Positions 23,829 to 35,000 of a stretch of 64,000 nt of DNA are shown here, piece by piece (the first letter of the stretch is position 1; the number at the start of each line of letters is the position of its first letter). This stretch comes from Congeria kusceri (Eukaryota; Mollusca; Bivalvia; Myida; Dreissenidae): positions 71,286,578 through 71,350,577 of the forward strand of contig CM051029.1 of the NCBI GenBank assembly GCA_027627225.1. Direction: 5' to 3'. The position numbers were made by a program, and so were the translations under genes. Below the pieces are notes generated by a model, which ran no database searches, was not told the origin of the DNA, and worked only from the letters and a program-made list of their open reading frames with translations.

Positions 23829-25499
23829 CGTACGAACGAAACTGTATCAATTCCGGAAGTCGGCGCCGAGTAGGCATACAGTAGTGTTTCTTGGTTAGAA
23901 CTGTCATAAAAAACGTGGAATTATTCATACATTTACACACCAGATGTAAATGGATATATTTTCCATTTAATGTAGGGTTGTTTATGTATGATTGTGAACA
24001 ATTATTGTTACTATAAAATCGCACTTTGTTTGAAAAACTGTATCAAATCTAGATGCTGTTTTCATAGATAGACTTATTATCCAAATTTTCTTTTAATGTA
24101 TATTTTGTAACATAAAATATATAAACTGTAACATTTGGAATTCGGTACAGCATTATCTCATTTACACATATAGTTCACAATTGTGCCACGTTTGTTTCAG
24201 ATGTATTTAAAATTGATTTTTTGGGGGGACGACTGATTCTTCGCGACCGTATGCCTAATTGCATATTGACTGTATCCTAATCGCAATTTTCTTTATGAAA
24301 ACTGTATGCCTAATCGTCAGTTATGTATGCCTAATCGTCAGTTATGTATGCCTAATCGCACCGTTATTGTACATTTGACTGAATCAGCGGTATGCATAAC
24401 TGAAACAATATATAGTCAGGGGGTAGATCGTACGTTACTAACTGGTATAGTTCGGGGGAGCAAGAAAGGTGTACGCCAAGCTATTTGAGTTCTCCTTTGT
24501 ACGAAAGCTGCATATACAACTTAAAAATAGTCCATAAATGTAGGAAAAATAAGATGTCCAATTACATATACTCTTTAATCACTTTCAATAGACAATATTA
24601 GGAAAACAATAAATGTTAGTATGTGTCATCAAATAACCTTGTCTTCTGCTCAGCAATTTTGAAAATGAGCCTTGAACAGTTTACAGATACTGGACTAATT
24701 ATTGAATATCATTACTTGGATCTTTGTAAAATGTAAATAACACTGGCTGTTTACATTTCAAGAATGACTTCAGTCCACACATACACGTAAATCACGTTAA
24801 AACGAGTATATGCAATATTACTGAAGTTGCAGTTAGGGTATAGTCATTCAGTTAAAATGTATTGTGCAATTAGGCATACAATACACGATTTTAAAATTAT
24901 TCATTTGTAGCCAAATATAAAGAGTTATTAATACATCTATCTACTGTGAAATGTTACCGTAATACATATGTGATTACTATATCTGAAAAACAACACTTCT
25001 GACCTAATATTAACAATTTTGTGCCATATAACTGAAGTTGCGATTAGGATACATTCAAAATGCGACTAACATACAGTTCAAAATAATGTGCTGTGCAGTT
25101 AGGCATACAGTATACAATATCGGACAAGTTCATTTACGGCCAAATATCAAGATCATATATCAATAATTAATATAAAAATTACACTCTTGGCATATATTTG
25201 TTTGAGACTGCATCCGATTTATATACTGTTTGATGTTTGTGAATAAACGGGCCTACCAACTTTCTGCATTATTGTATGATTTCTCAATAATTCTCTGAAG
25301 GGAATATCTATTTATGAAAACAACATGTAATTAAAACAATGCTGGGTGAATAGAATTACTAAACACATACCTGTCCTTCTGATTTTGAGAGAAATCACTT
25401 CCAACAATATCTTATACCGATCAAGTAAATCAAAAGCATAAACAACTGTATGCCTACTCGGCACCGACTTCCGGAATTGATACAGTTGCGTTCGTACGG
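23829..25499. mobile_element. TIR DNA transposon, non-autonomous, 1.67 kb
   Basis: Terminal inverted repeats of about 55 bp: left GTACGAACG.AACTGTATCA..TTCCGGAAGTCGG (23829-23885) and the complementary right end at 25445-25499, with about four mismatches. Inside, a short motif (TGTATGCCTAATCGC) occurs about five times in forward orientation in the left half (24249-24360) and about five times inverted in the right half (24828-25120). Such mirrored subterminal repeats are typical transposase-binding arrays. No transposase coding region is visible and target duplications were not identified. Confidence 0.8.
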
Positions 25500-25569
25500 T
25501 GTGGAGATGAGTGTGGAGGAAATGAATCATAACTCTGTTACGGATGTTAATTGAATAATGGCCCTTCAC

Positions 25570-26220
25570 CGATTTAGCAAATTTTATTGGCTTGAAAAAG
25601 GTATTTATTTAGGTCTAGCTTTATTGAGAACAATTAAATCCGAAGCCTTAAGGCATGGTATGCGTAAAAAGTATATTGAGATGAGATAAGTTATCAATGT
25701 TCTTGTTGTTCGTGTATAGTTTGACTTTCTTTAAAACTATTGAACCTACAGCCTTTCGGCTTGGCATTCTTATGATGAGCGGTGTGCATGAAACGACCCA
25801 TAGCTAGGTCATGGATTTTGATTGATTTATGGCCCTTTTATGACTTAGAAAATAATAACATATAATTTTGACAAACTGTGTATTGTATTGCACAGTTTTG
25901 TCCTTTCTATGTCTTGGTCATAATAAGTGTAAACAAGAGCTGTCTAAAAAGATATGCACTTGCACACAAACTTTAACCTTGCACACAAACTTTAACCTGA
26001 ATATTTATACTTACAAAAAGGGGCATAATTCTGATAAAATGCTGTTCACAGTTATGGGCATTGGCCAGTGACCTTATATTATGAATCTGAAGACATGTGT
26101 GAACTTTCAGCTGAGTATCTGTAGTAGTTACAGAGATATTTACTCACACGCAAACCATAACCTGAATTTTCTAAGTACAAAAAGGGGCATATATTGATCT
26201 TTGAAACTTAATTTTAATAA
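25570..26220. other. Repeat-derived, no gene
   Basis: It contains a short direct duplication 'gcacacaaactttaacct' (about 25960-26000) and phrases such as 'caaaaaggggcataat' that recur in bivalve dispersed repeats. No gene is supported. Confidence 0.4.
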
Positions 26221-26224
26221 CGTA

Positions 26225-26728
26225 AATGGACTATGTGATCGAAAAGAGCCCAAAAGGAGCAATTCCTCAAAATATTATGAAATTAAGCTTTTAATGACGG
26301 TTAAAACAATGTATATATAATGGGAAAAAAGTGCACACATTCGGAGGTAAAAAATCAATTAATTATAAGGGTCGCGTTTGTGTGTTTGACCCTTTTCATG
26401 TTTACAGTTTGACGTCAGAATTGTGAGAATTTGGTATAACCGTAGTTAATATTTTGTATAACCATAGTTAACACATTATTCATTACCAAACAGAATAGCG
26501 CTGTTGGTTAAAGCGCTGTCTACCATCATTTCTTCGTACTGCTCCTGAGTCGTGATTTCGAAACCTACTTGGGTTTTTAATTTTTTCAAACTTTTTATCA
26601 AATAACTAATTCTGTATCATCTTATATATTATTTATTTAATGCAAATGTCTTAGTATAGCTCATTTCTATCATATAATATAATTTATAGTGCAATATAAA
26701 GACAATTTTTCGTTGACATAGTCCATTT
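26225..26728. mobile_element. 504-bp TIR element with tRNA-like segment
   Basis: The ends are inverted: AAATGGACTATGTGATCGAA on the left and TTCGTTGACATAGTCCATTT on the right (two mismatches in 20). In the middle (26495-26580) lies a tRNA-like stretch with a D-arm-like GCGC..GGTTAAAGCGC and a B-box-like GATTTCGAAACC. It is related to the copies at 21374 and 28125, which carry the same termini. No coding capacity. Confidence 0.75.
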
Positions 26729-26862
26729 TCTATGTCAATTAATAGACCATCAATACTTTTACTAAGCCATGACATTGGTCTTGAATGATTCAGTTGCGTG
26801 CATTATCTCTCTTAGATCTGGTGCCGCCAGACTATGAACACGATTACTAATGGTAAATGTTC

Positions 26863-27796
26863 AACTACAATTAATATGCTGGTAGTCTTATACAACTACA
26901 ATGAATATGCTGGTAGTCTTATACAACTACAATGAATATGCTGGTAGTCTTATACAACTACAATTAATATGCTGGTAGTCTTATACAACTACAATGAATA
27001 TGCTGGTAGTCTTATACAACTACAATGAATATGCTGGTAGTCTTATACAACTACATTTAATATGCTGGTAGTCTTATACAACTACAATTAATATGCTGGT
27101 AGTCTTATACAAATACAATGAATATGCTGGTAGTCTTATACAACTACAATGAATATGCTGGTAGTCTTATACTACTACAATGAATATGCTGGTTGTCTTA
27201 TACTACTACAATGAATATGCTGGTAGTCTTATACAACTACAATGAATATGCTGGTAGTCTTATACAACTACAATGAATATGCTGGTAGTCTTATACAACT
27301 ACAATAATTATGCTGGTAGTCATATACAACTACTATGAATATGCTGGTAGTCTTATACAACTACAATTAATATGCTGGTAGTCTTATGCAAATACAATGA
27401 ATATGCTGGTAGTCTTATACAACTACAATGAATATGCTGGTAGTCTTATACAACTACAATGAATATGCTGGTAGTCTTATACACCTACAATTAATATGCT
27501 GGTAGTCTTATACAACTACAATGAATATGCTGGTAGTCTTATACAACTACAATGAATATGCTGGTAGTCTTATACAACTACAATGAATATGCTGGTAGTC
27601 TTATACAACTACAATGAATATGCTGGTAGTCTTATACAACTACAATGATTATGCTGGTAGTCTTATACAACTACAATTAATATGCTGGTAGTCTTATACA
27701 ACTACAATGAATATGCTGGTAGTCTTTTACAAATACAATAAATATGCTGGTAGTCTTACACAACTACAATTAATATGCTGGTAGTCTTATACAACA
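26863..27796. repeat. 31-bp satellite array 2
   Basis: About 30 copies of the same 31-bp unit as array 1. The left flank (26770-26862) matches 20400-20480. The right flank is separated by about 190 bp of extra sequence (27797-27985) that is missing from array 1. Confidence 0.95.
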
Positions 27797-27989
27797 TACC
27801 ATTGTAGGAACAGCAATGTATATGTAGTGTTTCATGTTTTAAGCAATGTATAAATATGACGCAATTCAAGATTCAGCATTGTATGTATAAATAAACAAAC
27901 ACCATTTTAGATTTTATTCTGTTTTATTTTCATATATACTTATATACATTTAACATACTTGTTATTACAGTGACGTATTTTCTCTCAAC

Positions 27990-28612
27990 CATAATTATTC
28001 ACCTGCAACCTCATAAACGAACGACAAAATAGAATAACAGACAACGATGGCGATTAAAATGTAATTAACCCAAATCGAAATTAAAATGACACGATATGAA
28101 TTATCCACCGAACACAGACTAATTAAATAGACTGTCATCGAACAGGGCCTCAAAGGGGCAATTTCGTTAAAAAATATGAAATTTAGATATTAATACTGGC
28201 ATATAATAACGATTAAAACAGGGTATATACCATGGAAAAGAGTATACGCATTATGCGATAAAAATCAATTTATATTATTGGTTGTATCTGTTTGGCCCTT
28301 TTACTGTTAACATTTTGACTTCAGGTTTATGAGTATTTTGTATAACCATAGTTTACAAACGACTCCGTACCAAGCATGATAGCGCAGTTCGTTAGTGCGC
28401 TGGCTACTGTCATTGTTTTCGTATTGCTCCTAACCCGCTTGGGGTTTTAATAATTCAGACATTTTTGTTGATTAGTTTTTATCAAATATGGTATTGTGTA
28501 TTTTATTATTTTTATTTATTTAATGTACACGTCTTAGTAAAGCGCATTTATATCAAATAGTATAATTTATAGTGCAAAAGGAAGCCAAGGTTTCGTTGAC
28601 ATAGTCTAGTCC
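27990..28612. mobile_element. Array-linked TIR element, complete copy
   Basis: The array flank 'ccataattattcacctgcaa' continues into a TIR-bounded segment (about 28125-28612) ending TTTCGTTGACATAGTCTAG. Within it, near 28378-28410, is a tRNA-like A box and D arm (TAGCGCAGTTCG..TTAGTGCGC). Unlike the 26225 copy, the B-box region is lost. Confidence 0.75.
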
Positions 28613-28650
28613 CTTTGATGTGCAATCTGCGCTTACGTGCTTGAAATAAC

Positions 28651-28966
28651 CGTTGCTTGTTTCAGGTTACCCGACCTTCCCTAAAAGATTGACCCGTCCC
28701 TAGAACATTTTATTGAGTGTGTAAGGTATATTTTGTTTTATTTACCTTTTCCCAATAATTGTTTTTTTGGATAAATGAGTGTTTTATTTCGATAGCATCC
28801 ACTTCAAAACAATGTTAAAGAATATTACCGATAAGTTTGGAATATCCATTTAGTTTCAGAAGCTTAAAGTTGGCAATTTACCAAATAAAAAAAACAATAA
28901 AAAATTCAATCCCTATCTACCTACCCTAATCTTTTGGGGCACGTAACCTGAAACAAGCATAAGCGT
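28651..28966 (+). mobile_element. MITE, approximately 315 bp, copy 1
   Basis: Inverted ends CTTGTTTCAGGTTAC (left) and GTAACCTGAAACAAG (right). The internal sequence matches, in reverse complement, 47935-48235. No coding capacity. Confidence 0.8.
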
Positions 28967-28969
28967 TAT

Positions 28970-29800
28970 TTCTGAAAGTCACTGTAATACAAAACATTGC
29001 CAACATAATAAAATAAAAGTTCGTGCGATGTTTGGTGAAAAAAGAATGGACTGAGCAAAAGTATATAATAAATTAAATATTATATTAATACGGTGTTCTG
29101 AGAACATTTGTCCCATTTGGCTGGGCCTCTCGTGAGTTACGACATAACACAACCGGTACACGTTCTCAACAAACATCATTCTTGCATAATATCTCATGCA
29201 GATCTGTACTAACATAAATGGAGTACAATTTCATTGCATATGTAGATAAAAGCAAATATAATAAGGAAACCAGAAACAAACAAGAAACGGTTATGGTTGA
29301 GGATTATCAGATCGGTCTATAATATGTTGATCTTTTGCATTTAAACATGTTCTTGAACAATAAATTCACTAGGCGTAAATGTGTTAATTCGCATATGAAA
29401 TTTTATAAATAACAATTCTAGTTTTCTTTGGAATTCATCTATATATTACACACTATTACAACTTGGCATTGCACAAACAAGAATTGATATAAGAAACTCT
29501 TTGTTTATCATTTATAATGTAGTCGTTAAAAAACTAGTTTTTAAGACCCTTACCTATGCTTTCCATTTCAAATTGCACTATAAATGGCTTAACATTGGAC
29601 ATATTTTTAAAGTTGTATTTTAATGCAAGGTCAATTTTAAATTATTTACAGATACAAGAATTTATAAAAACTGAAGAAGTTCCAATTTCATTGCATTATT
29701 CGTTATAATAGGACCACATAAAACAACGAAATAAAACATTGTTACGATTTGGCGAGAATATTGTCAAGAAGTCTTTCCTTTCGATAATTACTCTAATTCT
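28970..29800. other. No supportable gene
   Basis: AT-rich. A 78-codon minus frame at 28979-29215 has no motif or splice support. Confidence 0.4.
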
Positions 29801-29804
29801 TTCA

Positions 29805-30246
29805 AACAAGAGATGTTTGTAAAACATGTATGCCCTCCGACTTGCAGCCAAGTTGTGAATATGTGCAATTGTTAAGAAATTTGTTTAATATGCAATCCCA
29901 AGCGAGGTCTCAATATAAGGTATCTATGTAGGAAGTTTCATTAAAATATCTCGATGCGTCTCAAGTAATTGAGCGGAAACCGTTTTTCTATTTTTAGCAA
30001 CGGTGACCTTGACCTTTGACCTGTTGACCTCAAAATATATAGGCGTCTTTCTTCCCTCCCAAGTAACCAGCATACCAACTTTCATGATCTTTCAGGTCAA
30101 AGCATTCTCTAGACATCGTGCGGAAACGTAATGGTCAACGGACAGACCGACCATCCGACCGACCGAGCAACCGACCGACCGACCGATCGACAGACGGACG
30201 GACAGGTGCGAAGCACGATACCCCCACTTCTTCTAAGAGAGGCATA
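29805..30246 (+). repeat. Bivalve-type 'ACCTTTGACC' dispersed repeat
   Basis: It opens 'aacaagagatgtttgtaaaa', contains GTGACCTTGACCTTTGACC and a GACCGACCGACCGA run, and ends 'atacccccacttcttc' plus 'gaggcataataa'. Related openings or endings occur near 39570 and 59900. Probably a SINE-like or 3'-end-only element; class not established. Confidence 0.65.
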
Positions 30247-30448
30247 ATAACATATATTTAATATATTTGTTGACAAACAAAAAAAGGACCAATAAATATA
30301 AACAATATGAAACACGTGTTGCATCAGTAGGAGAGATCGAACTCTTATCAGCAGCACAAGGTCCTTTATATAAGACAAGTGACTAATGGCCATAATAATA
30401 CAGCACAGTACATGAACACGCAACAAGACAAAAACACACAATGTCATA

Positions 30449-30640
30449 TGATTAAAACTGGGGTCATCGCCTTGGAATGGTCAATGCAAAGCATTGGGGG
30501 TTTAAACCGTTTTACGGGCGCCCGAACCTCACACTTGGACCAGAATTATTTATAATTAATGTAAATAAAGATTAACCTCATAGTATCGCAAGTTAAAATA
30601 ATAATAAAAGAGAATATTAATTCAATTTAATTACCATTTA
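30449..30640 (+). repeat. Dispersed repeat, copy 2
   Basis: Best-preserved partner of the copy at 597-790, with an extra 'ttttacgggcgcccgaacct' segment in the middle. Confidence 0.65.
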
Positions 30641-30754
30641 ATTAATCAATGGTCAGATATACACTAGAGTGGCAGAAATTGCAACTTTCTGAGGCACATA
30701 AACACTCAATATTTTAAGTGCATTCGGTTATGTCAAAACTGCAACTATTCCACA

Positions 30755-31290
30755 ATGCTCTATTTAATCTGCATAATGTACTATTGTAGGAAAGTGTTCA
30801 CAAATGTCACTATTAAAAACTTATTTAAATTTATTAAAATAACGAAATTCATTAAGTTAATGGCTGTTTCAAAGAATGTGCAAATGGCACGAAGAAATTT
30901 TATTCTGGTAAATAGTGAAGAGTTGCTTCTTGTTTTACATTTGTTTGAATATAAGTTATTAAATTTACTAAGAATTACTTAAGATTTCCCTAAGGAGTTG
31001 TGGCTACGTACAATGATTGAACAAGTAAGACGTTATGATGTTGTGGATCGAAATTCTGTTTTTTTCGAATCATCCACTGTCCATCAGAATTCGGACTTGT
31101 TAGTCGCTTTTATGTTCCATCCCACCGACACATTTATTGACCAGTTTGTCAAGATCAAGTGGTATTATGATATGGTGCAAGAACATCCAGTTCCTGAAAA
31201 GAGTATTATTATTGTTATTGTTATAATTTTTATTATTAAATAATAATAATAATTATTATCATTATCATTATTATTGTTAAAGTGAGACAT
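30755..31290 (+). pseudogene. Unrecognised coding remnant ending in (TTA)n
   Basis: Two plus-strand frames (30755-30982 and 30998-31243) abut across a stop and a frame change. They read like one protein: MARRNFILVNSEELLLV, then WLRTMIEQVRRYDVVD and FHPTDTFIDQFVKIKWYYD. An AT-rich (TTA/ATT)n run follows immediately (31200-31280), as at the tail of a LINE-like insertion. The family was not recognised. It lies on the strand opposite the neighbouring p190-like gene. Confidence 0.35.
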
Positions 31291-31334
31291 CATAAAATGT
31301 ATTATTAGAATTAACACTTCATATTGAATCATAC

Positions 31335-31859
31335 CTTTATTTCGGAACTCCTCAAGCATCCGTTCGCAGTTTCTTTGAGCTCGACTTGCCCTTTTTGCAG
31401 CTTGTTTTGCTATACGAACATCACGAGCCATTTCTTTCTTAGCTGCTTTTGTTAAAGCAAATGTCTCTTCGGTAAGTTCGTCTTTCAAGGCAATATGCAA
31501 TATCTCAGGGTTTAGCAAGTCATCTGTTACATTAGATGGTTCCTGTTCAGTTTGCAACGCTTTCACTGGATCTGCTCTAGCACTAGTGGAACACCTATCA
31601 ATATCTGAGCATATTGTTTTACAAAATGTCTGTTCGTCGTCCATGTCGACAGCTTTAACATTTGTTTGTTCTATCTCGTGGACAACTTGGTGAACGTCAT
31701 GAACGCCACGTGTTGCTTTACACATCGTTTGTTCGTCGTCTTTTTCGAAAGCTTCAGCTACTGTTTGTTCCATATCATGGTTGTCGTGTAGAACGTCATG
31801 AACTACGGATGTTGTTTTACAATTTGTAATATTTGTAATTAATATAGGCAATATTTGCA
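31335..31859 (-). CDS. Alternative or separate exon with ~30-residue internal repeat
   Basis: An open segment of 525 nt lies between an AG (aaatag) and a donor AAAG|GTATGATT. Its incoming phase (two bases) equals that of the p190-like terminal exon at 31945, so it could be an alternative 3' continuation of that gene. Residues about 20-80 contain two copies of VHDV..H..EQT...A...DDEQT.CK. The C-terminal half is a basic helical stretch (TKAAKKEMARDVRIAKQ) of coiled-coil type. No known domain is recognised and no downstream exon was found. Confidence 0.45.
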
Positions 31860-31907
31860 CTATTTACAAAGTAAACTTTAACATGTTTACAAGTCAACTT
31901 TAGAATA

Positions 31908-32095
31908 TTAATCAACTGTGATCTGACTTTGTATCATCACTGAATCTGTAGGAGAAAAAAACATTGCATTCAAATGAAATTTAACGCTGAAAGATGCATT
32001 TACCGTCAGCTTCCATGTGGACATCTGCACTATGGCTTGCTACGTCGAAATCTCTGCTAGTGTGTCTGTGGGCTAATGCGACTTCCAAATCCACT
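31908..32095 (-). CDS. p190-like exons 12-13: C-terminus without RhoGAP
   Basis: Exon 12 (32095-32004; acceptor actttttag, donor GACG|GTAAATG) encodes VDLEVALAHRHTSRDFDV. Exon 13 (31945-31908) has a strong acceptor (ttttttctcctacag) and ends the protein after SQITVD-stop. The incoming phase of exon 12 fits exon 11 across a roughly 5.3-kb intron that contains the satellite region. That long join is the weakest in the model. Confidence 0.5.
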
Positions 32096-35000
32096 CTAAA
32101 AAGTTATAGTCAATTTACAATTCATCTTCATGTCAACTAACATAAATATTCAATATCGTACTTTGACATTTAAAAACTTTAATCTTCAGTGCTTCGATTT
32201 ATTACGTTTATTATGTTTATTATATATTTTTATTAATGTTTATTTGAAATTCCGTAAATAAAACATAACATACATAGTCAGTTTGTTATTGTTAATTTTT
32301 CAGTCATATATAACAATGAATAAGTTTTCTGCTGAGAGGTTTTGTTGACCAATAATTATGTAAACCCCATCCATTCCCCTCCTTCCTAGCCAGCATAAAT
32401 ATATGGGACCCATATGGGTCCAATATGAGCTACCACATGGGGCCTGTATGGGCTATCCATATGGGACCAAATGGGATTTTGCAAACTGTATTTGTATGGG
32501 TCCCAGTTGGGTTGCGATATGGGACCTATGTGGATTCCATGTGGACTCAAGATGGGTCCTATATGGGATACCCATATAGGTCTAATATGGGTTTCGATAT
32601 GGGTCATGTATGGGCAATCCATATGGGGCCAAATGGGATTTTGCAAACTGTATTTGTATGGGTCCCAGATTGGTTGCGATATGGGACCTATGTGGGTTCC
32701 ATGTGAAGTTGGGTCCTATATGGGCTACCCATATAGGTCCAATATGGGCTTCGATATGGGTCCTATATGGGCAAACATATGGGGCTAAGTGGGATTTTGC
32801 AAACTGTTTTTGTATGGGTCCCAGATGGGTTGCGAAGTTTGGCCTACGTGGGTCCCATTTGGACCCAAGGTGGGTCCTATATCGGCTACCCATATGGGTC
32901 CAATGTTGGCTTCGATATGGGTCCTTTGTAGGCAACCCATATGGGGCCATGTGCGATTTTGCAAACTGATTTTGCATGGGTCCCATATGGGTTGCATTAT
33001 GGGATCCATTTGGGTCCTATATAGATCCAAGATAGGCACCATTATAGGCTACCCATATGGGACCCATGCAAAAGGGGTTTGCAAAATCCCACTTGGCCCC
33101 ATATGAGCTGCCAATTTTGGGACCCATCCAGGTTTCGATATAGGTCCTCTATGGGCATCCTATATGGGACCCAGTTGGGTTTTGCTAACACTGTCTCATG
33201 TAGGTTTCATTTATGTATAGGTCCTGTTTGGTATAAACATATGATGCACTGCAAAATACAATAAACAATAACTATTCAATGAATGTTACTGACAAGCTGC
33301 GGAGCATTTATATATACAGTTTATAATTAAAGTTCATTTAATTGTTAATTACTAGTAAGTGTTATATTCTGAAAATGGCAATCCAATTAAAGCAAGAAAG
33401 GACTAAATGTGTTGTTGTATTAAAGAATGAACTTTAATTATGAACTGTATATATGAATGCTTGGTTGTTGGGGACCTATGTAAGTTTTCGTGATTGGACC
33501 AATATGGGCCTACTAGTTGGGAGCCCATATGGGCTTTCTAGCTGGGACCTATATGGACTTGCTTGTCTGCGACCCAAGTGGGTTTAATATGGGCAAGACA
33601 ATGTATATTGGTCCCACATGGGGCCCATGTGGAAGTTCAGCCCAGATACAGCCCTTATCAGGCTCACATCTAATAGCTTACCGGGACCCATATGGGCATA
33701 CTTGCAAGGAACCCATGTGGGCTTGCCTGCTTGGTCCAATATGGGCCCGATATAGGCAGAAAACATATATGGATCCCACATGGGGCCATATGGTATATTT
33801 GCTCAGGTATTTCCCATACTGGGCCCATACAGGCCTACTTGCTGGGACCCATATGGGCTTGCCCTTTGTGTCTAATATGGGTCTGTTTATTTGGGTCCAA
33901 TAGAGGCCTTCTGGCTGGGACCCATTTGGGCTTACTTGTTGAGAACCCGTATGAACTCTCTTTCTGGGACCCGTGTGGGATTGGTATCGGAGGCCCATAT
34001 GGACTTGATTGATTGGGAACCACATGGGCTTTCTTGCCGCGACTGACTTGGGCTTGCTTGTTGGGGCGCCTATATAAGCTTTCTTGCCGGGACCCATATG
34101 GGCTTAATAGTTGGGAACCCATATGGGCTTTTTTGGTGGTACCTTTATGGGCTTGCTTGCCTGAGATCCAAGTGGGTCAAACATGGACAAGGTGATGTAT
34201 ATTAGTCCCATAAGGGGCCCATGTGGAAGATCAGCCCAGGTATAGCCCTTATCAGGCCCACATGTTATGACTTACCGGGACCCATATGGGCATACTTGCA
34301 AGAAACCCATGTGGACTTGCCAGCTTGGTCCGATATGGGCCCGATATAATAAGAAAACATACTTTTTTATAATGTAGACTTAACTATGACTATTATAATA
34401 ATCTTATCTAAATAATATATTTTTAATAACAATTATGGAGTTAGGGTTAGATGTCACCGGGATTGAGTAACTACAAACCTACACCATTTAAAACAATCCA
34501 ATGAAGGTTGAATTGTGTGACAGTTAAACCTAAATGGAGCTTAATTATTTATGCATACACTTGGCTTATATGCAAGATAAACGCAATAAGAACGCGAAAT
34601 GATTAGTAACACTCTTAAATTGACCGAGCCGTCACCGTGGTGTATCTTACTGGAGCTAATTAATGACATGTTCGCTTTTTCTACTCATGTTGATCACAAT
34701 TGTAAGCAAGAACCATTGTCGAAAATTATCTTGGACGTTTCAATAAAAACTATTCATACATTTACATGAGCCATAATGTCAAGTAACGATTCTGTATCTT
34801 TGCCTTTGTCGTTCAATAGTACCTGTTAAGAACTGATGATAAATGCCAGGACTATTTTATTTTGACAAGCTACTCATTTAAAGATCATATTGACCCGAGA
34901 TAATGTGAAAGACATCAACAAACGACTACTAGTTTAGTAAATAGGCAAGATGCGATATTGACAAAACGAAATAGGTACCACATAACACGTTTGGTAGCTT

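Noticed and set aside
20480..27796. 31-bp arrays considered as a CRISPR
   Set aside because: Units are directly adjacent with no unique spacers, in an intron-containing eukaryotic sequence.
32386..34195. Many overlapping open frames (up to 139 codons) on both strands in the 32.4-34.2 kb region
   Set aside because: They are by-products of the stop-poor CCATATGG satellite; several frames are equally open and repetitive, with no start, splice or domain evidence.
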